A stretch of DNA of 64,000 bases from Amorphophallus konjac (GCA_022559845.1 CM040118.1:446336053-446400052), one strand, 5' to 3'; positions 41,850 to 53,733 are shown, counted from the first letter of the stretch. A program made the numbers and translations. Notes: generated by a model from the sequence alone, not told the origin.

Positions 41850-43733
41850 GCCATGCAAGGCCCAATTGGGCTTCCTTCCTACATGGGCTATCTAGGTTGG
41901 AGAGGCCTTAACCAAGAATGGATGAGGTCTTAAGCAAGAATGGATGAATGGTCTTAAGAGGATGGCCATGGCCAAGTGGCCCAATTGGAGGCCCAAGTAG
42001 GGGGCCCCCCTTATTTGTTGTATTAGGCTAGACAAATTGTGTTTTTTCTTCTTCCTCCTCCCCATTTACCACATGTAGCATAAAATGACTACTGGTCAAG
42101 TACAAAATGGCTGCCACCTACCTTCTTTACAGGAATTTCAAAGGTAGGTGAGCCAACATGTTGGCTTGTCCCCCTCTCCCTTTCTCTCATGGTCAAGGGG
42201 CGCAGCCCCCTCCCTCTCCTTGTATCCCACGCAAGTCCCCTCCCCCTACCACTTGCATTTGCCTATTTAAAGCCATGTATAGTGTTTGTAAAGAAGTTAA
42301 TGAAAGTTTGTTGAAAGAAATTTGTATTAGAGAGTGAATCTCTTTGTGTTCCCTTGGGTGTGACTCCCTTGGTTCTGTCCTGTGACTGGACAGAATTGGG
42401 TCGTGTGACTCGACCCCGTATCCCCCTCTTCCTCTTATCTTCTTCTTCCACAAAACATCTCAATGATACCTCTGCAAGTTAGGAAAATTTCAGCGCTGGT
42501 TTCATGTCAATCGGAGTTCGTGAGCGATGGCAGTAATTCGTTTCGTGGAGGCGCGCAGATCGGTCCCTGATTGCTTCCTAGATCTGGAGATGACTGTGTT
42601 TTAATTTCTCCAGCCCAACCCTGACGCCATCTGAATCTGGTTCCTGAAGAGAGATCGTAGGATTTCGAGTCGTCTTCGCGTTGCCGCTGGTCTCGCCTCG
42701 ATATGATCATCGTGCTGTTCGTGGCGGCGATTCTCGTGAGATCGCGCAAGAGATCTGAGCAGATCCGGCCCCAAACTAGAGCTGACTTCCAGAGTCCTCC
42801 CCGACTCATCCGGTCGAGATCTGTGAGGGATCTTCGGAGTACGTCTTTCTCTTGACGTCTCCAACAATCTCCCATAAAGAACGTCTCAATCCGACACCGG
42901 CAGCTATTTTTCCATCATTTTACCGTGTCGCTGCGTGGTTCTGGGAGCTCAAAACCAGAAGCTGAGAAGAAATGTTACTGCGCCCAGATCTGAAAAGATC
43001 TGATCGCTCCCTTTGGAGTGAAGAAACTACATCCGGTCGCCGACATTCTCCAATAAACGGCGCTCCGATCGGGTATCGGATCTGGCCGTACCGGCCTCCG
43101 TAAGTTCACTGCGCAGGGTGACCAGCGTGGACAGAACCGGGTCGGCTTTCCGTTGGCGTACCCGAGCGGCTCCGGCACGCGTCCCTCGCCTCCTGTGAAT
43201 GTGGCCCGTCAACCCGGGTTCCAGCAACCCCAAAATTATCAATTGTAGCCCGATACCTCCCTGTGTGGAGTGGGTGTTCAGTTCTGAAATTGTAAAGTTA
43301 ATCATTTGTGTATTGGGGTTGTTCGGAAATCGGCCGGGAGTTCTTCCCCACGCCTAGTCGTGGAGGTACGTGCTCGTTCCGACATCTACATTTGTTGATT
43401 TAGTGTGCTTTCTATATTGATGCGTTTGTGAGAATAGGGCCGTTAGCTAGCTGCAAAATCACCGTGAGTGTGAGTTGTGAGCACCCGTTCCATAGCTCCA
43501 GTCGAGCACAGAACTCGAATCGGTACCCTAGGCGACGGTGGTTTCTTAATCGCCGCGATCCCCACGTTTCCCTCACAAGGGACGATCGTCGGGCTCAAGA
43601 GAGTCGTTGTTGAGAGACGTCTCCACCCAGAGAATACCACGGTGGTCAGCCGCCCGGCTTGCCTTAGTGTGCTAGTGCTGGCCGCACAACGAGTCGGTCG
43701 TACGTCTTAGCCCGGTCGTCATCCGTCCCGCAT
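41850..43733. mobile_element. Unidentified insert, possibly a solo LTR
   Basis: Between the acidic linker and RT lie about 1.9 kb without pol similarity. GGGCC/AATTGG-rich upstream DNA is followed by TATTTAAA at 42264-42271, then a transcribed-looking stretch with many GATCTG and CGATC motifs, and pol resumes near 43737. This resembles one LTR (U3, TATA, R/U5). I could not find clean TG...CA ends or a target duplication, so both limits are approximate. A retroelement intron is the alternative, since Ogre elements have one near this place. The antisense frames here are not convincing. Confidence 0.4.
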
Positions 43734-43736
43734 CAA

Positions 43737-45128
43737 AGAGCCTACCAAAGAAATAAATCTGGGTACCGAGGAAGACCCTAGGATTATCTTCATTAGCAAG
43801 AACCTGCCTTCCTCCAAAGAAGAGGCGCTTATTTTGGTTCTTCAAGAATATAAGGACACGTTCGCGTGGAGTTATGAGGATATGCCAGGACTAGACCCTG
43901 CGCTCGTTGAACACCGACTTACACTTTAGCCAGGGTCCATTCCGGTTAAACAACGGTTGAGACGTTTCCACCCTAACATGGCATTAAAAATGAAAGAAGA
44001 GGTCGATAAGCTTCATACGGCTAGATTCGTTAGAGTTATCCTCTATGCTAATTGGGTGGCGAACATCGTCCCAGTCATGAAGAAAGACGGAAAGGTCAGG
44101 ATTTGCATAGACTTTCGGGACCTCAACCGTGCGTGTCCTAAAGACGACTTCCCCCTTCCGCATATTGATGTTCTGATTGACAATACGGCAGGATATGAGA
44201 CTCTTTCTTTCATGGATGGCTTTTCAGGTTATAATCAGATTCGTTTGGCCGAAGAGGATCAAGAGAAGACATCGTTCACTACACCATGGGGAACTTATTG
44301 TTATGTGGTCATGCCGTTTGGACTCAAGAATGCCGGAGCCACCTACCAAAGGGCCATGATGGCCATTTTTCATGATATGATCCACATTTATATTGAGGTG
44401 TATGTCGATGACCTGGTGATAAAATCGAAGACAAGGATCGAGCATCCTGGGGTTCTAGCCAAGGTGTTGCAAAGATCGCGGGAATATAAGCTCAAGATGA
44501 ATCCCAAGAAGTGCATATTTGGTGTTTCATCAGGGAAGTTGCTTGGATTCATCGTAAGTAAGAGGGGTATCGAGATCGATCCCAACAAGGCAAAGGCCAT
44601 AATAGAAATGCCTCCTCCCATGAATTTAAAAGAAGTTCGAGGATTGATCGGGAGGTTGCAATTTATTCGCCGATTTATCTCCCAACACTCACAAAGGTGT
44701 AGGCCGTTCTACGAGCTTACTAAGCCGGGAGTCAAGTTTATTTGGGATGACAAGTTCAGGCATCCTTTGACGGATTGAAGGATTATCTCTCAAATCCTCC
44801 TGTCCTGAGGCCGCCAGTTTCAGACAAACCGCTTGTTCTTTACATTTCTGTCCTGGAAGACTCTGTAGGCACTATCCTCGCGCAAGTTGATGAAGAAGGA
44901 AAAGAAAGGGCAGCCTACTACTTGTCAAAGCTTCTCAATCCCTGTGAGCAGAGGTACTCAGCCATGGAGAAGACTTGCGCAGCTTTGGTCTGGGGAGTGC
45001 AGAAACTTAAGCATTATTTCTTAGCTCACGAGGTTCATCTCATTGCTCATATGAATCCAATCAAGTTCCTTCTTGAAAAATCCATTCTCACCGACCGATT
45101 AGCACGATGGCAATGCTTCCTTTCTTAA
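43737..45128 (+). pseudogene. pol: Element C reverse transcriptase and first RNase H
   Basis: It starts in the segment EINLGTEEDPR usual before Tat RT, has a TAG at 43927-43929, then an uninterrupted RT from 43957: ICIDFRDLNRACPKDDFPLP, MDGFSGYNQI, MPFGLKNAGATYQRAM and the catalytic YVDD near 44401. A frame change lies near 44770. The connection/RNase H part (44775-45128) has LVLYISVLEDSVGTILAQ where active gypsy RNase H has a TDAS motif, so the catalytic Asp is missing. That loss is known for the original RNase H in Tat elements, which carry a second one. TAA at 45126 ends this part. Confidence 0.9.
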
Positions 45129-45752
45129 TTTGACATTACCTACATTCAGCAAAAATCGATTAAAGGCTATGCCATAGCAGAACATCTTGCTCATCACCCT
45201 CTCCCTAGATTTGACCCTGTTCGCTCAGAGTTTCCAGATGAGGAACTAATGTCCGTCAATCAACCCGATTCAATGTGGACGTTACATTTTGATGGAGCTT
45301 TGAATTCAAAAGGAAAAGGGATTGGCATTATTCTTCTATCACCTGAGGGTATCACTATTCCACTCGCCTCTCAGCTCGTATTTCCAGTAACAAATAATAT
45401 AGCTGAGTATGAGGCCCTTTTGGCCGGACTGGAGGCCGCTCATCAATTCGGTGTTACCCAATTGTAGATTGTAGGTGATAATCAGCTTATTCTTCGCCAA
45501 GTGCTTGTCAAATGCCGCACGCACGATCCTAAACTTAAACCCTATCAGGAATTGACTCCTGCTTATGCTAAGCTTTTCACCAAACTTATCTTCGTCCACG
45601 TTCCTCGTGATTAGAATATTCTAGCTGATGCTCTTGCTTCTCTTGCTTCTTCCTTAGTTTTCCTTCCCGAAAGGGATTTCCACTCGATTATTGTTCACAA
45701 GCGTCTCACTCCAGCTATCAAGGATCCAACTTTTCTTAGTATTAAGGAGGAG
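45129..45752 (+). pseudogene. Element C archaeal-type RNase H (aRNH)
   Basis: In the same frame as the preceding part. HFDGALNSKGKGIGIIL carries the first catalytic Asp, NNIAEYEALLAGLEAA the Glu, and IVGDNQLILRQV (after TAG 45465-45467) the next Asp; ILADALASLASS follows a second TAG at 45612-45614. This extra RNase H removes the RNA template during reverse transcription and is diagnostic of the Tat group. Confidence 0.88.
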
Positions 45753-47078
45753 GTGCTCAAGAAGGTTAAGCAAGGGGGAATCATTGAGAATAAGGAGATC
45801 ATGTTGATGGATTTAGAGGAAGAATTGGACGACGAAGAGAAGCCGTGGTATTATGAAATTGCTAAGTATTGCCAGGATCAATCCTATCCTGAGGAGGCCA
45901 CGGCTGAAGAGAAGAAGGCCATTCGAAGAGTTGCTCAGCGATACACTTTGGTTGGAGGTGTGCTTTATAGAAGAGGTCTCACTGGAGTTTTGCTTAGATG
46001 CCTCGATGATGATGAATCTTGGAAGATCGTAGAAGAGGCACATTCGGGAGTGTGTGGTGGCCATGTGAATAGCCAGATGCTAGCTAAGAAAATCCTTAGA
46101 TTAGGTTTCTATTGGCCCACTCTGGAAGAGGATTGCTCTATCTATGTTCGAAGGTGTGTCAAGTGCCAACTGCACGCCGACAAAATTCACTCTCCTGCTT
46201 CTTCACTCCATCCTATGTCCTCCCCATGGCCTTTCTCCATGTGGGCTTTTGATATCATTGGACCTCTTGGTGATTCGAACCTCCTCACAAAACCAAAATC
46301 GTTTATACTCACGGCCACGAAGTACTTCACCAAGTGGGTGGAAGCGGAAGCGTACGCGGAGATTAAAGCGTCAACTATCTGCAAATTCATTATGAAGAAC
46401 ATCATCGCAAGGTTTGGCATCCTGAGTACCATCGTCACCGACAATGGACCGTAATTTATCTCTCAAGAACTTCAAGATCTCTGTAGCAGGTATAACATTG
46501 CATTGCATCATTCATCTTCTTATTATCCGCAGAGCAATAGTTAAGCAGAGGCAACCAATAAAATATTAATCAAAATTATCAAGAAAACGTGTGAGGCTAA
46601 TAAATTTGTGGATTGGCCAGAAAAATTGGTAGAAGCTCTATGGGCCTACCGAACATCCATTCGGACTCCTACTGGGCAAACCCCCTTCGCCCTTACTTAT
46701 GGAATGGAGGCGGTAGTCCCCTATGAGATTCTTATTCCTTCTCTTAGGGTACAATTGGACAAGGAGCTCCCTATTGATGAGCGTCGCGAATCTCTCCTTG
46801 CTCAGTTGGAACTCCTAAATGAGAAGCGTTTGGCTGCCGCCGAGCATGCACGTGTTTACCAAAAAAGGCTTTCGCGTTTTTACCAAAAGAAAGTAATTGA
46901 GAGAAAGTTTAAAATCAGTGAAATGGTAATTAAAAGAATCTTTGTCAAACCAGGTGGACCTCGTTCAAAACTCTAACCTAATTGGGAAGGGCCCTACGTT
47001 ATAAAAGATGTTTATCCTGGCAACGCTTACAAATTAATTAATGCTGAAGGGGAAGAACTGGCTCACCCTTGGAATTGA
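45753..47078 (+). pseudogene. int: Element C integrase
   Basis: The zinc-binding part has EAHSGVCGGHV and CVKC (HHCC type); GFYWPT precedes it as usual in gypsy integrases. The catalytic core has FDIIGPL (first Asp), VTDNGP (second Asp) and, after stops at 46452 and 46542, AEATN (Glu). The C-terminal part, 46608-46976, has LWAYRTSIRTPTGQTPF and YGMEAVVP. Further stops are at 46974 and 47076 near PNWEGPY. No chromodomain, in keeping with Tat. Confidence 0.9.
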
Positions 47079-48645
47079 CTTTATTTAAAGAAGTACTACC
47101 CTAAGTTTTTTAAAAAAAATTTAAAAAAAGAAAATAAAAAATAAAAAAAATGATGAAAGAAAAGAAAGAAAAAGATAAAAAAATTGCAGGCTGGTGTAGT
47201 GCATAGGTTGCAAGACCCGAAAAATCAAAATCCTTAATTCATCCTTCAGTCTTGATGGTTTAACCTTGGGGTCAATTCACCCACACACTACACGCTTTAC
47301 TCTTAAGCTTGAGCGGTCCAAAATTCAAGGAAAGTCAGAACCAAGTTAGAGTGTAAAAACTTTACCTATTCTCTTCTCTTCGGCTCACGAGAGGGAGTAC
47401 AAGTTGAGGAATACTAACCAAACCTACCCGTCGCCCTAGTAGGTGGAAGTCAGGGCCCAAAAGGGAAAAAAATACTTAAAGCCCAAGTATAATTAGGTCT
47501 TTATCTATTTAAAAAATTGGGAATAAAAAGAAAGTTACAAAATAAAAGAAAAGTATGTCAAGAGGGCAAAGTCCCCGCAGGGAAAACCATGGTCGTAAGC
47601 ATGCGTGAATAAGGGAAAAAGAGCAACAAAATTTCCCTAAGCCGACGACCGAACCCCAACAGGTATTAGGGCAGGAGAGGAAAGTTTCCCCGTTCTCGGA
47701 AACCTCCCATGAGCTTCCTCAACTTATTCTTCCCTTCTCCCCTCCATGGTAGGTTATAAGCTCAAAGGCTGGCAAAGACCGACTAAGAAGGATAGGCCAC
47801 GAGGGAATATGAGTAAAGCATAAGTCTTTAAGCACGTTGACCCGATATTAAATCGTTCAAGAAAGATTAATGAATTTAAGATGGTGATTGGGTAAGGTTT
47901 AAGACCCTTGTGCTATACTCAGCCTTAAACAAAAAAAAAAGAAAAAGAAACAAGAAAAAACAAAAGAAGAAGAAGAAGAAGAAGAAGAATGTTTTTATAT
48001 TTAACGCCCCTGTATTCGGGCGTCGTTTTAGTAAGTAGCGACATCCTATAAGTCGTCATTTTTTAAATAAAAAAAATAAAAAAAATAGTTTTCCAATTCA
48101 CGCCCCCCACCTAGGCGTCATTTTCATAATCAACGCCCGTGTGCGAGGGCGTCTTTTTTTAAAATAAAATGAATAAAAAAGAAGAAAAATAAAAGGCAAA
48201 ATAAAAATTAAGCCAACTACTTTCCTACTACTTCATGTGCTTGGTTGCATTATTGTGTGGGTATTCTTTTATTTCAAGTTTGCATCTGTTTACTTGCGTG
48301 TTGCATTTCCTTATATTTTTATTATCTGTCTTTATTAATTAGAGGCTTGGCCCCTTGACCTGTCAACAAGGTCAAAGTAGTGACAATCCCTTGCTTATTG
48401 AGCAAGGGGCCAAGCCGACAGATAAACTAATCTGTTTGCTTAAGCGTGAATTACAAGCGCAGGCAAAGAACGAGGAACGACAAAAGAAAGGAAAAGCAAA
48501 GGAACACAAGTCCACAAGTGCTCAAGGCTCAGGTAACTCAACAAAAATCTCATATATATATATATATCAAGGAATATCTGAGTACAAGTGTGAGGGTGGA
48601 GGAATACAAGTAAGTCACTCTCTCAGCTCTCGCCTCCACCTTCCT
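47079..48645 (+). other. Element C 3' non-coding region
   Basis: A-rich stretch (47105-47185); at 47562-47600 the block GGGCAAAGTCCCCGCAGGG shared with B; a (GAA)n microsatellite at about 47964-47990; inverted-repeat modules at 48001-48155, including ACGCCC 48133-48138 with GGGCGT 48147-48152; and an (AT)n run near 48551. No gene is supported; the frame 48355-48720 overlaps the antisense gene and has no features. Confidence 0.6.
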
Positions 48646-48649
48646 CTCT

Positions 48650-50465
48650 CCTACTCTCTACCTCACCCTCGTCATCTCGACGAGGTGCCCGTGGAGGGGG
48701 CATGGACCCCCGGGAAGTAGCTGGAGCTCGAGCCTGCTCCTCTGCCTCGTTCCTCTGTCGGAGAGAGGAACCCGCCACGTAGGTACTGCTGGTGAAGGAG
48801 TACCCTGCAGCTCTCGCCCGCTCTCGGCCTCACTGGAGGCGCTCCTCTGTAGCTCGCAGCCGCTCCTGAGTGATGGCTAGCTGAGTCCTCAAGTCTGCGA
48901 GCTCCCGCTCGCGTGCTGCTCGCTACTCCTGCTCCCGGGCATGCTCCCTCCGCTTGACGTCGAGGAGGACTCGCAACTCTACCACGTCCTGAGGTAGCTC
49001 CTCTCGCCGCCTCAAGGCCCCCTCGAGCTCCGCGACTCACTGCTCGCGGATGGCCAGCTCCGTCCCGGCTAGTGCAGCCTGGGTAAGCACCTCCTGTAGC
49101 TCTATGGTCTGCAAACAATAACCAAATCATCAGTTCCACATTTAATTCAATTTCATGATGTAACAACTAAAATAAATTGCTATTTAGCTTACCGGGTAGC
49201 CATCGCGCTGTCCTGCCTCGATGCAAGTAAGCGAGGCTCGGAGCTCCTCAGTCTGTAAAACATAAGTTTTCATGAGCACATAATCATACATAATCAAATG
49301 CATTTTGAGTCTGAGTTTGAGTTTAAGCTTACTTGTGTGGTGAGGTCGCGCTCTGTTGCCTCGGCCCGAGCAACCGCTCCTGCCAGCTGCTCTGCTAGTG
49401 CGGTCGTCTCTGCACTAGGCCCCCTTGAGCTGGAGGCTCCTCCTGTCTCTCTTGTCGCTGCTCCCTGCTGGGAACGTTGCATTCATTGAGATTGTCAGTG
49501 GCTAATCATTAATAATTTAGGAAATCATTTGCATATAGATAATTAAACACTCACCAAGGTTTCCAAGTCTGCCTGTATGGTAGCCAGCTGGGCCTCTAAG
49601 CTGTGGAGATGGGCTTGCATGTCCATCGCTGCTATGTCCCATGCATCCTACATTCATCACACATATCAGTTGCATAATAGGCATATAACTTTGCAGAAAA
49701 GAAATTAAAAATAAGTGCATTCAAACGTACCCCTAGGACCCTCATCTGGGGTTGGCCGGCGTAAACCTCCCAGTAGCGTCGGAGGTACTCGGAGCTGTCG
49801 GCTGCCTGGGAAGTGACTCGGGTCCCGCTGCGCTACCATTCAGCGTACTGGTCCGGGAACCTGACTCTCCAGTAGGTCACCTTTGTGCGACCACGTGTCT
49901 TCTTGCCTATCCCTCTGGGCTCTCCTACCTCGACCCATTCTTGGTGTAGGCTGAGGGTCCTCATCACCAGCCTAAGCCGTAGCGGCTCGATCTCGTTCAG
50001 GCAATAAACCCAAAGCTCATGCCCAAAGCGAGGTCGGCCCGCTGCAACCCAGGGCTGGCCCTCATCGGTCATACCCTCGTAGGGTCTCCACGCCACCTGC
50101 ATTCACAAACATGCATATCATCATATCATTTCATTCATATTTCATAAAAAATGCATCATATTTAACATGCGTACCAGTGAAGCGGGGTAGTCGCGGAACT
50201 CCCTCCGTAAAACTCGCAGCTCATAGGCTAGCGGCGCTCCAGTCACAACTGGTAGCCAGCGTCGGGCCAGAGGGAAGGATCCCTCATCTCCGAGTCGAGG
50301 GTCGACACGCCCCATCGGCATGTATAGGTGGCTCCATATCTGCATCCGTGCATTGCATTAGTAGAGTATTCATATGCATAAGCATTTAAAACAAAAGAAG
50401 AAAAAAGAAAAAATGCATACCTGAAGAAAAGGTGAGAAGCCGCTGACAGTCGTCTCTCGACCTGT
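48650..50465 (-). pseudogene. Antisense PMD gene of element C (3' exons, cut by D)
   Basis: The second copy of the gene at 5303-8663. Exons by comparison: remnant of the main domain 50465-50421, then 50339-50175, 50096-49731, 49647-49555, about 49470-49333, 49252-49192 and 49108 to about 48650. This copy keeps the natural 3' end, an Arg/Glu-rich coil and a basic tail (PPPRAPRRDDEGE), which the A copy lost at its junction. It is broken by stops in the last exon (near 48925, 49035 and 48835), by the stop shared with A in the 50096-49731 exon, and by the loss of everything upstream of 50465 to element D. It runs against element C's sense strand. Confidence 0.8.
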
Positions 50466-51226
50466 TGTTGACACCTGGAAAATGAACAAGGGTGAAAACA
50501 TAATTGAAAAGAGGGTCGGACCAACAGTGAAAGACCAATGATGAAGCTCATCAACTGTCTACCCGGCTAAAGCCCTTGTCGGCAAAGCAGATGCCCGGTG
50601 CCAATGTCACTCAGATGGCAGCACTGATAAAGCAACAATCACTCGACTGATGAGACCTTCCAGCCCTTTAATGAGAGCTGCACTACCGTTTCGTCCAAGA
50701 ATCCACGGATGATATGTCAGGGTAAGTCAGATGTCGGCTTACTGACAGATGTAATATGAGATGAAGATGAAGCCGGTACCGGCAGATGAAGATTGCAAAG
50801 GCTTTTGCAAAGTCAGAACAGAAGAAGAATGGTCTCCACAGATTATACCCGGCTGAGGTCTTCCCAGACTAAAGCTGATGTCCGAGCTCGTCACCATTCA
50901 AGTGACGGTGTCGATAAGATGATACCCGGTTTTGTCACCATTCAGATGGCAATACCGATGAAACCCCTGTCTACGGACTGATGAAACCCCTGTCTACGGA
51001 CTGATGAAAACCGTAATGATGATCTCGATACAAGATATGTCATCAATGAAAAGCCCTTTCGGGTGATGATGCACTTAAAAAGTCCCAAGTGGGCCTGTGT
51101 GAAGGTCACGCCGAGAGCCTGTGGTCGAAGCCCAAAGCTGCACCGAGAGGTGGGATTCGAGCGCGCCGGGAAGCCCGTTTCAAGCGCGCCGTGATAGTAT
51201 CTGCCGAGAAGGAAAAGGAGGATGGA

Positions 51227-51258
51227 TATAAAAACCCTCTTCCTTCGAACGAAGAGGG
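51227..51258 (+). promoter_or_regulatory. Element D promoter: TATA box and start-site hairpin
   Basis: TATAAAAA (51227-51234) is followed at once by CCCTCTTC (51235-51242), an 8-base loop and GAAGAGGG (51251-51258), a perfect inverted repeat where transcription should begin. Confidence 0.6.
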
Positions 51259-52404
51259 GGCGGACAAAAAAAAAGAAGAGAATAGAAAAAAGAGAACAGG
51301 ATAGAAGAATAGAAAAAGAATAGAGAGGGAGTCTTGCCAGGAGAGAGAGAGACCCCCCCTCGGCTGAGAGAAGAGAAGAAGCAGAAGAAAAGAAGAAGAA
51401 AAGGCTCCAGGTGGGCTGCTAGGGGGAGGGAGAGGAGTCAATGCTCCACCCTCCCCCCCCCCCATGTTCGCTGTTCCTTTTTCATTGTTCTCCGTATGTA
51501 GTAGTCCACGTGTTAGTGCTTCGATTATTCATATGATTCTCCCCCTGTTCCTCCCCTTTATGTTTCTCAGCTTTAGTCCTGCAGTCGATGTAAATAATGG
51601 TAGTGGGATGAAATAAATGCAGTTTCCGTGATGGATATTAGGCAATATGAGCTTCCCCTGTCTCTATACGCATGCGTATTGTTTGTCTGAATGCCCCATG
51701 GGCGGAACGATTCAAGCTTCAGAGTTGAGTCTGTTCTTAGAGCAGGGATGAAGATAGAACTCCCACCCCTGTTTAGTGGGTCGTTGGGTTCTATTCTCTT
51801 CTCCCTTCCTGTCTCAATGGTATGCCCTCCGTATACGTTCGAGTTTTTCCCCTCGAGCCTCTTGTGCTGTTCGGGAACCAGAGACATCAATCTCTTGGTT
51901 TCCCGGACTGCCGGCTATAAAAGATGTATTTGAACCCGCAGATGAACGCAACCCTGGGTCTTTACTCTAACCGTTTAGTGATTAAGACCTGGAGTCCCGA
52001 CGTCGAGGGTTCTTTCATCGCCGTTTTGCTTCTTCGATGCCACTGTGCTAGTCTGGGGGATCAGAGACAGCCATCTCTTGACCCCCCCAGACGTCTGGCA
52101 GCAGATAGATGAAAGCTACTCAGGGCCCTAACGATGGCCTCTCCTCCTCCTGATGATTTGGTCTCTCAGCTTCCCTGGCATCCCTCTAGCAGAGGCATCC
52201 ATGAAACCTCCTCCTGCACCCCCGATTCGGTCTCACTCTGAGCCACAAAACCCAGAAACTCCCGGACAGAGTACCGCAATCAAACCCTGAAATCCTTCCG
52301 CAAAACCACCTTCTCGGCGTCCAAAATTCCCCGCCGAGAGCTGTCCCACCGAGATGCCCTCTCCCCCAGCTAAACGACAAACCCTGCCATTTAAACCTTT
52401 TTCA

Positions 52405-52760
52405 CGTGAGCCTCCATGGCAAGCCTCTCGGCGCCAGGCACCCGGCGCGGCCAGGAGCGCGCCAGGAAGCTCCACGCCGAGACCCCCTCCCCTATAGGCC
52501 TATTCAAACCCCTCCATGCAAGCCTCTCGGCGCCACCTTCTCGGCGCGGCTAGGAGCGCGCCGGGAAGCCACCGCCGAGACCCCCCTTTTTGAACCAATA
52601 AACCCCCGCCGAGAGGTCCTTTGGCCAGCCAAGAAACCACCGCCGAGACCCCCCTTTGGCCAACCAATAAACCTCCGCCGAGACCCTCCTCTGGCCGATA
52701 GAAAGCCATGCCGAGACCCACCTTCTTGGCCAATTGAAGTCCAGTCAGAGGCTCTTCTCT
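52405..52760 (+). repeat. CGCCGAGA repeat field in the element D LTR
   Basis: Repeated motifs CTCTCGGCGCC, GGAGCGCGCC(A/G)GGAAGC and CCGCCGAGACCC at spacings of 45-105 bp. CTCGGCG and CGCCGAG are reverse complements, so neighbouring units can pair. Confidence 0.65.
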
Positions 52761-53715
52761 GCACTGCCATCTGTCAACCTTCTGATTTCTTCAGACATAT
52801 GCCCCGGGGATGTTCAGAGATCGTCATGGATGCCTTGAGAAGACACAGTAATGGGGAAGACCTCCCCTACAGTCCTCATTCCCAATCCGGATTTCACCCT
52901 TATGAACCCAAAGGGCCATGTCATTACATGAGTTCCGAGGGATTTCAAGGGGATATTAAACGATGGCATAAATGCAAGCGATGTCCCGGGGCCCGGTGCC
53001 CATCCTCGTTCGGTCGTCATCCCGGCATTCTGTGGATGATGACCTATTCTCTCTTGGCATAATCCAAGTTGAGCGGACATGCTGCCGAAATTTATGCATA
53101 TCCTATTGGGTGACTGTGATGTTCTCCCTCTCAACCCCGTCGGCCCACGGAGTTATGCCTTTGCATGCCCTCCGATGGTCCCTCCAAGGGGGATATAGAT
53201 GTGCCATCGCACCCACATGGAGTGTGCCATGTCACGCCGGTCCCCATTCAGACTCCGGGTCAATTATGCCCGATCTTTTCCGGATCCTACTCTGCCACCG
53301 CATGGGTAGTTTCCTATTCCCCACTTGGCATAGTTCAAGCTGGTGGGAATATGCCGTCGGAGCTATCCCCTAAGATAACGAACCCCTGCTTCGTCTAATC
53401 CATTTAGCGTCTTGCAAACGAATGAATTCCGTTTCTTTTGAGCATGTGGCTTTACCGATGTCCTCCTCCTATCTTAGCGTTTAATCAAGGGTTGTCCTCC
53501 TTAGGGAGGACGTAATTAACGTCATAGCGTTCAGGGTATGACGGATTTCTGGTCCCGACTCGGACTTCACAATCGACTGACCATGTCAGATCGAGCGCAC
53601 AATAAAATTGTCACCCCGGTGACTGGCACGCCAATAAACCAACAAACGAATAAATCAATAAATAATAAACAGATAAGATTTAAATAAGAGGAAAAAAAAT
53701 CCGCGTCCACAAGTC

Positions 53716-53733
53716 TGGCACGCCCGGTGGGAC
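53716..53733 (+). other. Element D primer binding site
   Basis: TGGCACGCCCGGTGGGAC, four bases after the LTR end. It shares TGGC and GGTGGGAC with the B/C site. The tRNA is not assigned. Confidence 0.7.

Larger units (their letters stand above)
34731..50465 (+). mobile_element. Tat-type gypsy element C (decayed; 3' end cut by D)
   Basis: From left: the last 92 bp of its 5' LTR, primer site, leader, gag, protease, a G-patch-containing stretch, a linker, an unrelated insert (about 41850-43730), RT with RNase H, archaeal-type RNase H, integrase, a 3' region with inverted-repeat modules, and an antisense PMD gene interrupted by D at 50466. gag-pol has at least 18 in-frame stops plus frame changes near 36450 and 44770, so the copy is dead. 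The lineage is given by the second RNase H, the protease-linker-RT layout and the antisense gene. The rest of its 3' end must lie beyond D, right of the window. Confidence 0.88.
50466..53711 (+). repeat. Element D 5' LTR (about 3.25 kb)
   Basis: From TGTTGACACC to GTCCACA, four bases before the primer site. Features: a 23-bp direct duplication (about 50957-51002, GATGAAACCCCTGTCTACGG twice), TATAAAAA at 51227-51234, an 8-bp-arm hairpin at the expected transcript start (51235-51258), a purine-rich leader, and a GC-rich CCGCCGAGACC repeat field (52405-52760). Long open frames here are low-complexity. Confidence 0.85.

Noticed and set aside
42193..43305. Host gene in the unidentified insert
   Set aside because: Frames are short, on both strands, without domains or a consistent splice pattern; an LTR-like origin is likelier.
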